From Pelecanus crispus (taxonomy: Eukaryota; Chordata; Aves; Pelecaniformes; Pelecanidae): a stretch of 64,000 nt of DNA. Location: contig NC_134652.1 of the NCBI RefSeq assembly GCF_030463565.1, positions 18,391,397 through 18,455,396 of the forward strand, written 5' to 3'. Shown here in pieces: positions 12,027 through 23,512 of the stretch (position 1 is its first letter; each line of letters begins with the position of its first letter). The position numbers and the translations under genes were made by a program. The notes under the pieces were generated by a model that saw only the letters and a list, made by a program, of their open reading frames with translations, did not search any database and had not been told where the DNA came from.

Positions 12027-14642
12027 CTGAACAAAGCTAAGAAGAAAAAAAGATTATTTTCCTTACGTTAAAAAATATATATATTGGCACTTTTTTTGAC
12101 AGAGATATTTCCTCCTTAAGTGGCTTGAAGCAGCAACTTGAAATTTGGCAGAGACATGGTTTTTATATCAAGGATACTCCTCTTTCCTTCCTGATCAATA
12201 GTCGCCTAAAGATGAACAATTCATAAGCTTATGCAATATCTACTCTTACATATGGTCAGTAGGGATTTATTAGAGATTAGCAGCTAAAATTCCAGAGATA
12301 CTGTTATCCCTGAGCATGATTAAACTTCCTTACAGCTACAGATGAAAACAGTCAAGGATACCTCTTTTCACTTCTCTCTGAAAGGCCATTTCACTCCATG
12401 GATAGCCAGAACCCTTCTTCTAGTTCCCAGTCTAATTTTGCTCATGATGAATGATAACCCTTTGCTCTTACACTGATACTAGTATTTAATGGTGAACATC
12501 TTGCTTAACTTTGTAAAATGAAGGTTGAATGGAAAATAAAGATTCTGTAAATGCTTTGGAGGGGTAGGTATGAAGGAAGAAGCAAGTTTGGGGCAAAGGG
12601 TGTGGCAAGAAAGATGCAAAAGACGAAGAGGGAATGGCTTGGCTAGGAGATTTTGTTAGGAGCTACTGGCAGCAGAGACAAACTAGGACTGGAAATTGTT
12701 GAGGAAAATGCGTGAGGGGAACCACAAGCCATGGGCAGAAGAGATGGTTTGCATGATGGACCATTGTGGCTAGACAAATTACTGAGGCAAAGGCACTGAG
12801 ACATGAAATCAGAGTTGAGGACTATGGGAAAGAGAGGGAAAACTTACTGACAAGAACCTGAGGGTGGAGACACAACTGGAATGGGTATTGTGAACAAACT
12901 GAGGGAACAAGGAAAGGGGAGAGTCTGAGACACAGGGAAGGGTTTGTGCGTGAGACAAACTACAAGCTGATGACACGAGTGAGTCAATACGTTGCTATCT
13001 GATAGAATCACTCCTCTGGGGAATTTTTAGTAAAACTGGGAAATTATGTTTTTAAAAGAGTTGCTAAGTCAAAAACTTAAAGAATAACGGAACTAACATT
13101 GCCTCTGAAAACTTTCATTTAGCTTCTCTGTGCATATGCCCAGCAATGCAGCCCTTGCTCCAGTTTCAGAGAAAACTCACTATGGATTTGAATTGGGCTG
13201 TGTAATGAAGGACAACATTGTCTGTGAGCCAGCAAACGTGAAATGGGCAGGACAGGGGATTACAGCAATAGTAAGAACAGCTTTGCACAGTTAATGCAGC
13301 TTCATGGTATGCTGGAGAATACAGTTCTATCCTTGCCTTTTCTAGAGGTCCTATGGTACGCTGACCAGGCCACTAAAACACCATTGTACATCTGTTCAGA
13401 ATGTCAGTGCCTGTTTTTCTGAATAAAAGCTACTTATGGTCCCAATGTGCAGAATTACACAGCAGTTGGCTCTGCTACCCACACCAATGGGAAAGACTGT
13501 CAATATGCATAGTGAAGTATCATGCTGAATTCTCTGAAGAATTACCTTCCAGTTTTCTTAAATCAGGCACCCAATACTAATTCCAATTTTATTCTCCTCG
13601 TGCCCTAGATTCACTTTTGTAAGGGGAAGACAGCACTTAACCTCAAAGAGATCTAGTGAAGACGAGTATTAACGGAGACAGATATCCTTGTAACAATCAC
13701 ACACACCAATGAGAAAATTCATACTTATCTTTTCAAAAGGGGTCTAACTAGTCTGCAGTGAACAAGGTATAGGTACAAGTTTCATGCAGAACAATGAGAA
13801 AGAAACAACGTAATGAATAGCTATTCAGTAAGTAAACACTGTTCTTCCTGTGCATCGAGTGAGGCAGGAATCCTGCAGGAAAAAAGCAAGCCTGTTGGGG
13901 ATATGTGTGGTCTGTCCTGCCCCAGGCTTCATTGCTCAGGCACAGGGCTGCTCAACAGAGACCCTGCAACAGCCCTGTCTGCTTTATTTTATATGTTATA
14001 TTTTGCTGACTTTACATCCTTGCTTGGGAATTTCAGCCTCAGCCAGCACGTCCCTGCCACTGTCTGTGAAAATTTTCACCCGAGGGGAGTTCCCTACACT
14101 CCCCATTCACATCTTTGTCTGCTAGTTCCTCCTGTTACTGTATTGCTAGTTTAGCCTTGGCTTGGCCCATTACTTTTCCCCTTTCCCCACCTGCAATGCC
14201 AGCAGTTTCTCATGCTGCCAGCCCATGTTACAGGTGGCAGCTGCAGCCCAAAGTCCTGCTGCTGCCAGCACCACTGTGACCCTTGAGAGGCAACGCAGCC
14301 TGCACACAACAAGCCGCTCTGCAGCAGTAATCATCCCTGTAGCGAGGTGGCTTTGACTCTGGTGGGACATGGCACATCTCCCTCACCACAAGGTATAGGG
14401 ACTTTGCAGTGAGGTGGAATACACTCCTCTTGCTGGCTGGCAACACTAGATCTGGACCCTCTCCATCACCTGTTCCACAGGCAGGTCTATATTGACCATC
14501 AAATCTTGTAACATCCCTTTGGGTGACACACTCCTGGGGCCATTGGTATGTCATTTTCCAGCTGATTCACTTTACATTCCCAATGCACCCAATCACTTAG
14601 TGTAAACCACTGTCCATCTGCCTATATACACCCTTGACAGAA
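12027..14642. other. Intergenic, no gene seen
   Basis: No gene, RNA or repeat recognised. Two open frames near 13,813-14,154 overlap each other in different frames and look random. Confidence 0.5.
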
Positions 14643-15241
14643 TGTCATGGTTTAACCACAGCTGGCAACCAAGCACCACACCACCGTTCACTCACTCCCC
14701 CGCAGTGGGATGGGGGAGAGAAGAGGAAGGATAAAAGTGAGAAAACTCGTGGATTGAGATGAAGACAGTTTAATAGGTAAAGCAAAAGAAGCCGCACACA
14801 CAAGCAAAGCAAAACAAGGAATTAGTTCACTACTTCCTATCAGCAGGCAGGCGTTCAGCCATCTCCAGGAAAGCAGGGCTCCATCACCCGTAACAGTTAC
14901 TTGGGAAGACAAAACACCATCACTCTGAACATCCCCACTTTCCTTCTTCTTCCCCCAGCTTTACATGGTGAGCATGACATCATATGGTATGGGATATCCC
15001 TTAGGTCAGCTGGAGTCAGCTGTGCCAGCTGCGTCCCCTCCCAACTTCTTGTGCACCCCCAGCCTACTCGCTGGTGGGGTGGAGTGAGAGGCGGAAACAG
15101 CCTTGACTCTGTGCAAGCACTGCTCAGCAGTGACTAAACCATCCCTGAATTATCGACACCGTTTTCAGCACAAATCCAAAACATAGCCCCATACTGGCTA
15201 CTATGAAGAAAATTAACTCTATCCCAGCCAAAACCAGTACA
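14643..15241 (-). mobile_element. Solo LTR of an avian endogenous retrovirus
   Basis: A 599-bp element bounded by TG...CA on the plus strand. Sense is the minus strand: read that way it starts TGTACTGGTTTTGG and ends AACCATGACA. It carries a TATA-like box (consensus-type TATAAAGC, here decayed to TGTAAAGC near 14,955-14,970) and an ATTAAA-type polyadenylation signal near 14,770, in the U3-R-U5 order expected of an LTR. No internal gag, pol or env sequence adjoins it, so it is a solo LTR left by recombination. I recognise the sequence type as a common LTR of Neoaves. I cannot assign the ERV class with confidence. No clean target-site duplication is visible. Confidence 0.8.
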
Positions 15242-15260
15242 CTGAGATAATGTAAATAAG

Positions 15261-15302
15261 TAAAGGCTGTATCGTAAAGGCTGTATCATAAAGGCTGTGC
15301 TG
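15261..15302. repeat. 14-bp tandem repeat, three copies
   Basis: The unit TAAAGGCTGTATCG/A occurs three times in a row, with the last copy diverged at its end. It starts about 20 bp beyond the LTR border. Confidence 0.85.
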
Positions 15303-15718
15303 AAAATGTGAGAATATAAAAACAGTAATAACAAGTCAGATTAAAGGACCACTCAACCCAGTATCTCAACACTAGCCAAATACATTTGCAGGGAGGAGCA
15401 CAGACCAGAGGAAGATGCTTCCCCAAAAAATCCCAACATCCAAGGATTTGTAGCTTACCACCAGCTAATGGTTGTATCATTGCATGTTATAACTCTTAAC
15501 AACTTTTTTTGTTCCATTAATTTCTCCAATTGCTGTTTGAAACTGGATCATTTTTAGCATCTAACATGGTGTCATGTTTCCCAGCCTAACTATGTGTTAT
15601 GGAAAAAGTGACTCCTTTTCTGTTTTGAATGTACTAGTTTTGAATATGAGAAAAGTTTTATTTTTGTTTTTATTTTATATCACCTAGCTGTTGGATGAGA
15701 GGACACAGTGAACAATCA
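15303..15718. other. Intergenic, no gene seen
   Basis: Nothing recognised between the small tandem repeat and the ancient LINE relic. Confidence 0.5.
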
Positions 15719-15719
15719 T

Positions 15720-16470
15720 TTTCTGTTCTTCTCCTGAGCCACTTGTGTTATTAACATATTCTTCACCTATCTGGCTTTTATCTATGCAGAAAAAATCATT
15801 GTCTATTTAATTGTTCTTTATATTCAAACCATCCCATATATTCCCATACTTATCACCATTCTCTGCTCTTCTGTGAGAGGGGAGAGCTGAACTGCATCCA
15901 GTATTCAAGATGTGGGCACATCAAGAACTTCTACTAGCAAAAGTATGTTACCTCATTTTCTTTTTTAGTATTTTCTTAATAATTCCTAAAATTCTGTCTC
16001 CTTTGTTAGTGGCTACTCAGCATTAAGTTTACATTTTTATGAGTTTGCCCATTAAAGTTCCTGAACAGTACCAGCTAGTTCAGTATCTGTCACTGTGTAT
16101 TTAAAGCTGAGATTTTTTTTTTTTTTTGGCCATCTGCATTATCTTTACCCATATTTACGTGAATTCCATTGACCATTTACTCACCTGATAATAACATGAG
16201 AGCTTTCTGCAACTCTTCAAAAGAGCCTCTGGTCTTCATATAATTTGGTTTTTACTCAGTATCACCAGCAAACTTGACTTAAATACATTTTTAAGTAATT
16301 AATACGCTAAGTATATAAACATATACTTAGAAACAAACAGATTTTTTTTCTAATAATAATGCTAAAAGTTCCCCAAAGATTAACAGTGCTTGTGGCATGG
16401 ATTTACCTTCTTCAGTTGAAGTTCATTAATTTTGTCTGTGTAAAGAGTTTAAACCCAGATTCCTAATCTT
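15720..16470 (-). mobile_element. Ancient L3/CR1-like LINE relic
   Basis: Reads as the reverse complement of an ancient amniote CR1/L3 3' region. Landmarks on the plus strand are 'gaactgcatccagtattcaa' (near 15,890), 'gccatctgcattatctttac' (near 16,130), 'tcagtatcaccagcaaactt' (near 16,257) and the segment 'acagtgcttgtggcatgg' (near 16,384). No open frame remains. Borders and family are approximate. Confidence 0.55.
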
Positions 16471-19400
16471 TCATAGGAAAGGCAGCAGAAAATGTTCTCT
16501 GAATAAAAGTGCCAGAACTTTTTTTTGTTTGTTTGTTTGTTTCCATCTTCAGGCATTTCTCTTGCTCTTTCCCCTGCTGTCATGTCTTTTTCTGCAAAAT
16601 TTCTCTACCTTATTTTGCTACTTCCCATCTGTTCCTGTTTACATATTTCTTTTGGAATTTTTTCTTCATTTCAGTGTTCTTTTTTTGTTTATTCCGCTTC
16701 TTGAGTTTCCACTTTTTTGTTTTGTTTTGCTTGTTTTGCAGGATCCTCTCCAGTTCTGTACTTTTCCATTATTAGGATTCAACCATTCTATCATTTAATG
16801 CTTATTATTTTTATTGCAGTACTGAATCAATAAGCATTCCTGTTAGCCCTTGTGGACCTAACAAAAAGCTGGTCCCTGTCCCTGAACACAGCCTAAGTCA
16901 GTGACAAAATGTAACAGGGAAAAATAGTGGATGTGGAAGTGCAGTGTAACAGTGAAAGAATTAAGCAGAGTAAGCTGTAATAGTAACATGCTGGTTGCTT
17001 GGCTCTGTTGACCAGAGATGGTACAGAGACATTGTTTGAAAGGCAATGTGGGAATTTCAAGGAGTTGATAGATACTCCACCAGCATATAAGGGACACTGA
17101 GGGGAAAAAAAGTACCTGTAGAAAATTAGTTACTGAATAAATTAAAAAATCATAAGAGAAATGGAGAGTGATAGTTGATAGCAGTGGGCAGTGGCGAGGC
17201 ATGCAGATCTAATCAGTGACGAGTCGTCTAGGCTTGATACTATGAGAAAGGGGGAAGACAACAGGACACTCAAATTATGACTTTCCTTCTCCAGATCTAT
17301 ATTTCTGGCCATGCTTCTTGTACTCTCTATCTCCAGCACTGGAAATACCACCTAGCAACTCTAAACGGTAAAAATTCTCATATGTTTTCACAGGAGCCAT
17401 GATATGTTTCACAAAAAAACAAGAAAACTGACTTAGTAAAGTGGGATTTTGTGCTTCAGAAGCATAACTTTTGGACAGATGAAAGCTAACATACTGGCTT
17501 GGTGTCATTCCCACCTAGCCCCCACTTACTCTGATATAATTGGGGAAAAGGGACACACATGTTACTCCTTGGAGATGTGTTCCCAGCTGCCTTTAGGACT
17601 TACTATGGAAATTGGATAGTATTTAATATCCCCTGATATTAAATCTGCCCTCAAACCTCGAAAACAGACTTTGTAATTATAACTAACATTCTCTCCTTAT
17701 TCTAGTTCCTTTGTCATCCAGATACCTGGGTCTCTGGAGTTTCTCAGCCCGACTATAGCTCACTTCTTCCATTTTTACCCCCAAATATATGGTTTCACTT
17801 TCAAGTTGTGACCACTGCTTTCAGTGTAATTGTTAAAAAAAAAAAAAAAAGGAAAGAAAAAAGAAAAAAGAGAAGGAGAAAAAGCTGACTTGGGAACCTA
17901 AGTAAAGTGGGCAGTCTGCAGGCAGCAGATGGAAAACAAGCACAGAGCACTAGGAACAATGTGAAAACAGGGTCAGCAGGAAACATCAAGTAAACATAGC
18001 TTCCTCTATGGAAAATATATTTGCATTGACTTAATTAACTTTGTATAAGAGAAAGGGCAAACTTTAGGCTGCAGAGTTCCTTTTCCTTTCCCTTGAAAAG
18101 TTGGTTTATACACATTTAATGCATTTTGTAACTATACAATTTAAAGCAATGACAAACAAATGGAAAATTAAATGTACTATAACTCTTCAAACCCTCTTCT
18201 CAGCCTGTATCTATACAGTACCCAGCATAATGGCATCCTTCTCTGTGACTTGACGTAGTTTCCCATGGCACCTCTCTGCTACAAACAATAAATAACAAAA
18301 TAGGAAGGTGGCTTGTAAACCTGTCCAAAATCTAAACTAAAAAAGTAGGGTGCATTTTTACAGGGTGCAATTTTACTTCTCTTGCAAAGTTAACTGGAAG
18401 CGTTTAAGCCCCACCTCCGACTGAGGTTACTGTCCATGTGGCTGAACCACTAGACCTGACCGATTGACACTCATTTGTGTCAGTGTTTTGTGGCACCTCA
18501 GTTCTGGAGGTGAAACCCTCTAGGAAAGAAGCAGTAACCAAGGGTTAATAGCAGTAAGTGAAGGTGTGTCTACACCTGAAGTCTGAATATTAAATATTAT
18601 CAAAGTGCTTCCGACTGTGAGCCATTCATTTTATTGGAAATAAATCATTTACATACCTTTAATAGCTATAGATCTCAGCGCCACAGTCACTAGGCCTAGT
18701 TTTAAGTTCCAGTCTACTTTTGCATACTGGACAAAAATGGACATGAAATTACAGTAACTTCCCCTAAATTCTCCCCTTTTTGTGAAAAAGAAACCAGCAA
18801 ACCATAATGTAATCTAGTATCAGGCAGACAATTGTATTACAGGATAAGAGACACACTGGATTAAATTAATCCCAGAGCAAGTACAAAGAGTATAAAGTAA
18901 TTTAAAGGTGTTGATGTAGATGCATACATTTTTATTACCGGTATTAATGACTGTAGAAGGTGAAAGGCAGTGAAAACTCAGGATCACAGAAACACATTTA
19001 CCACAGACAAAACATTGCTCATAACAGTGGATTTTTGAGTTACGAGTGTGCTTCATGTCTCAAACAGATAGCTCTCAGCCCTACAAATCCCTGAGACAAG
19101 CCACTGCATTTCTGCAGGTTGGCTGATACTGGTATTTACCATTCCCTTTAACCCACTTCAAAACTGAGAACCATTTTTCCTTCACTCTGGAGCAGTCTGT
19201 ACTGCATTTCTCAATCTGCCAGCTAAATCCTCTAGAAATCAGTCTTGCTTCCTTCCCTGAATTCGATGGGAGAGGAAGAGCAGAAGGAAAGGAAGAAAAC
19301 ACACCACACCAGCAATAGGTATATCAGGTGTTTGAGACTTGCAACGTTCAGGCAAGCTCTAAACATCTGATGGACATTACTCTGAGCAGAAGCCAAGGAA

Positions 19401-22400
19401 CAGTTGAGGTAAGTATGCTAATTCTTGTGACAACTCTGCAGAGGAAGAAGAAAAAGGGCTCTGAGGATGGTGATGTGGCATATGAGGTTGCTCCAAGGCA
19501 ACCAGGTCAAGGTTGCTTCCAGTTTCAGAGGTAGAAGGAGTAAGGATCCTTTTGGAAGGTTAACAAAGTAGCTACAACACAACCTGTGGGTAGAAAGTTC
19601 ATCACATTCCTTATCCAAGAAGTTAAAGTCAACCTTCTTAGAAGAAGAATAAATTATGGGAGACTTCATCCCATGTAACATGGAAGGACTTCTCCACAGC
19701 AGTTACAGGTTTTCTTACCTTGAATGGGGGAACCAAGTTCTCAGGTACCTTTGTACTTGTACTCTAAATTAAACAACAACAACAACAAAAACCCAAAACA
19801 AACAAACAAAACAAACAGGGAAAAAAAAAAAAACCACAGAAGCACATCAATGTACAGGAAAATTAAGTGAACCATTAAAAAAAAGGAGATACAGCAAAAA
19901 ACTGCATACATTAAGGATTCCCTAATCCCTCTAAAGAAGTCTGTGTATCCAGAGCAGAGCAGCAGAAGCACTAAAGATGGAAGTTCAGTATCAAATAGGC
20001 AGTTCTCACAAGCAGTGATTTTGGCATTTTAGAGTTCAGAAACGCCTGCTGAAAAATTAACCTCTACAAAGTGTTCTGTAACAAGGAAATAATTTTAAAA
20101 AAAAAAAAAATTGTCTGGGCACGCTGCCTGAAAGATTACAAGACTATAACATTAAATATGAGAGCAAATAAAATTCAAAGCAATCAAGAGTGCCTACATG
20201 TTTTTCCTTCGCAGCAGCAATGAAAAATCACATCTTGTGAGCACATGACTGATTTAGAACATAATTCTGCAGAAGCTTCTAAGAGTGTAGAAGCTGACAC
20301 ACAAGTAAAAGCTTGCATGAGTTGCGTGTTCAGCAATGCAGGTAACAAATTCAGGGCATGATAATGAAGACTTCAATTCTGTTGGGCAGTAGAACAGGTT
20401 ATTTTGGCATCCCTAAATCCCATTCTATTTTTATGTGTTGCCAACGATGCAGTCGCAACACCTTTATGAAGCTGCTGGTTGTGATACCCACATTGCTCTC
20501 AGTTAAATGAGTGTCATGTCCCTTTGTTTAAAAATAGTTGAAACAATGGAAAACCAGTGGCCCCAGAAAAGGTCACAGGGAAAACTGGGACAGTAAAGGT
20601 GTCCGTGGGGTTTTCCAAAGGTCTGATAAAGGTGGGAGAGGTGAAAGACTGGTTTGTATAGCAGGATACGACTGAGAGATAAAAACAGGAGAAATACACA
20701 AGGAGGATTCCAAGAGAACAGCAAAGCCATTACACAGGCCTGTCTCTGCAATTTTTCTGCTTTCTTTTTACATAATACTCAAAAAAAGAGACAGAAAAAG
20801 AGCATGGTTGCCATGAAACTGCTTCCTGCTGTTTGGTTACTCTATATCTACAGGATGCAAGAACAGGATGGCACAAAAAAACCCAAAAAAACCAAAACCA
20901 AAACCCAACAATCTTCTTCACCCCTATCTTCTCCTAAGAGTGACAGCCTGCAATACCCTGACTATAAGCAAGCCATAGGAACATGAAAAGGTAGCGTGGG
21001 GAAGGGATGGGGCAGTTTTCAAGAAAGAAAACCTTGAGTTCTTATAAATTAGCAGGGGGAAGACTATAGATGCTTGCAAAAATAAGTCCCTTGGACATTA
21101 TGATCTGAAGAAATTAAAGTGAGAGCTGAATACTTCACAGAAGGAATTAACCAATTTCAAAGGTTCCTTGGAAAACAAATCTCATTCCATGATGACATTG
21201 CTTGCCAGAAAGCAACTGCAACCACCCAGCCACACAGAAAAGCTGAGTTGCATCACTCACTGTTGGAAACAGCGAGACAGACCAGCAGGGTGGCCAGTAA
21301 GCAAACTATGTTGTGTGGAAGAATTTCTATTAAAAAATGAAAGTCAAAAAAAGTTTTGGCCAGCTTAAAACTTGCTAGTCATTCTCCACTAACTGGATAG
21401 GCAGCTACACCAGCCAGAAAATACCAGGAGTTCAGCACTTCTCTGCCCCATGTTTAATGCACTGAGGGTCAAGAGCAGACCTGTGCCATGACACAGGAGC
21501 ACATTTCTTTAAGTGCAATTCTTTTTCTTTAAGTTGCCTTGCAAGACTATTTCAGGCAATTCAATGCTACAGTTCAAAATATTTGTTTTGGAGAGAGACA
21601 GAATAGGAGAGATTCTTTTGTGAAACCTCCTGCTCTTTGTTAGTGCTGCAAAACATATTCCCCAGATCCTTTTTAAAGGCATCCATCAGTCCGAGTGAGC
21701 CAAGGTGACAGTGGGAAAGAGGAGGCTCTCTCCAAACTGGCAGGGGACGATCAAGATTTTACCCTGGGTAGATACACATTCAGTAGAGATACTAAAGATT
21801 AACTGACAGCAGACCAATTTATTGCTGCAGGTAGGGCTTGTATTTGCAGATCAACAGAGACCATAACACTTAAAAAAAATATTTTGCCATGAGGCATGTT
21901 TTGCATTGGAACTATGAATTGAAAACAGCCAGTACTGAAGAAGACTAAAGCCAATCATTGGAAGAAAATAACTATGGAAATGTTAATACCCTTTTGTGAA
22001 AAGCAATAAGAATGAACACCCTGTGAAATGGGCTACAAATGGACCTTTCAATGTGCTTCAACATCAAGATTTTCTGAAGCGCAAGGAAGCTTTGTGCTTG
22101 CCTTCCCAGAGTCTTTGTATTTCATCCTATAATCTGAGTTCACTATCAGAAAAAAGCCTCAGCTGCTCTTCAATCATCTATGCACCTACTACATTTTCTA
22201 TAAGCATCACGGCCTTTTTCTTCCTATTTATTGAACACACCAGAAATTGTGCTGAATAATCCTTATTGATTGAAACTGGCTTATTGTTGCAAGACAGCTA
22301 CTGTCCTGTACCTCTAAACAGATTAATTTCTTCAATTCTCCTCCTTTGTTTCAGTGCAACTTTTTAAATCTTGTAGTGAATTATGATACACAGAGATCTA

Positions 22401-23450
22401 AGAGCAATATTTTACTTCTTGGTGGGATGCTGTTTGCAGATTAAAGCCTCCTGTTCTTAGAGGATTGCATGAAATCCTCCCACCATCACCAAATAATCAT
22501 TGAGCAGGATTTTTGATCTCCAGTTTCTGCCTTGAAGAGAAGCAGGTGCTTCATGATCATGGTAGCTAAAACAACTCCAACAAGCAGAAGGAGCAAAGGA
22601 GACAAAACTGCCTTGTTATTATCCGAGACCCATAGAAAGACAAAACGGCTGTTAAAAAAGAACTATTAGCCTATTTTTCCTGAACACTGAATAACTACTT
22701 AGCACTCTGAAAAAGGTGGTCTTCTGTACCTGTAAACTGCTTGGCCAGCTCTCTGCCCAAAAAGGACTGCCACGGTGGCCAATCTGGATGCAATTCTGTC
22801 TTTCAGGGTTCAGATTATTGCTCAAACAGAAATCTCAAAGTAGGCAACCAGTGGCGATGCCAGCTCTCTCCTGCAACCACAGCCATGCCTGTACTTCATG
22901 TAACTGTTCCCTCTCTTCCTCTTTGCCCCTTTCCACTGGAGAAGAGCTGAGAAGTGTCTGGTCAAGCCCCAGGGAGACACAGCCCATTCCCCTAAAAGAC
23001 CCCCAAGAGGGTTTTCCCAGGGATGTGAGCCAAGCCAGTGAAAGCACATGAACTTTGCTATCTACACCCTCAGGTGCTGGAGCACCTGTCGGTCTTTGTT
23101 ACTTACACAACAAAATCTACGGCTGGGAAGTCTCCTGAATTTAATATGGTTCTGGCATATTTTGCAGTTGGTTTGTTTCTGTTCGTCCATTTTGCAACTA
23201 CCAAGTGGTATTCAGTCCCCTGCAGGCAGCTGCTTGCTTGCTTGCCAGATGAGGCTATTGCTCCACAAACTTAGACATCCAGTGAGGGGACATGGGAATA
23301 AAAACATGCCACAAAGTCACCTTCCCTCCTGTCTTTCCGTTCTCCTCCAGAGACATAGCAGAAGCACATCAAGCTGGCCAAGGCTGACCAGCGAGCGCAG
23401 CAATGCCCGTGCTCTTACACCAGCTCAAGGTTTAGCGGTGCTCAGAGCTA
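16471..23450. other. Intergenic, AT-rich, low-complexity tracts only
   Basis: No gene seen. T-rich text at 16,515-16,760, poly-A-rich tracts at 17,834-17,880, 19,770-19,835 and 20,095-20,112, and an A/C-rich tract at 20,875-20,910 generate several hydrophobic or lysine-rich spurious frames. Confidence 0.5.
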
Positions 23451-23452
23451 AA

Positions 23453-23512
23453 TGAAATGGAACCTCAGAGAGATTAAATGACCTGCCCATGGTCAGATAA
23501 GTGAGATCTTGC
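23453..23512 (-). mobile_element. MIR-like SINE relic
   Basis: On the plus strand 'aaatggaacctcagagagat' is followed by 'taaatgacctgcccatggtc'. This mirrors the reverse complement of the MIR tail (cacttaacctctctgagcctcagttt). Confidence 0.5.

Noticed and set aside
13813..14356. Overlapping frames of 60-113 codons on both strands
   Set aside because: Mutually overlapping, no motif, no splice or promoter context.
16509..16798. Phe/Leu-rich 88-89 codon frames resembling membrane proteins
   Set aside because: They arise from T-rich low-complexity DNA in two overlapping frames.
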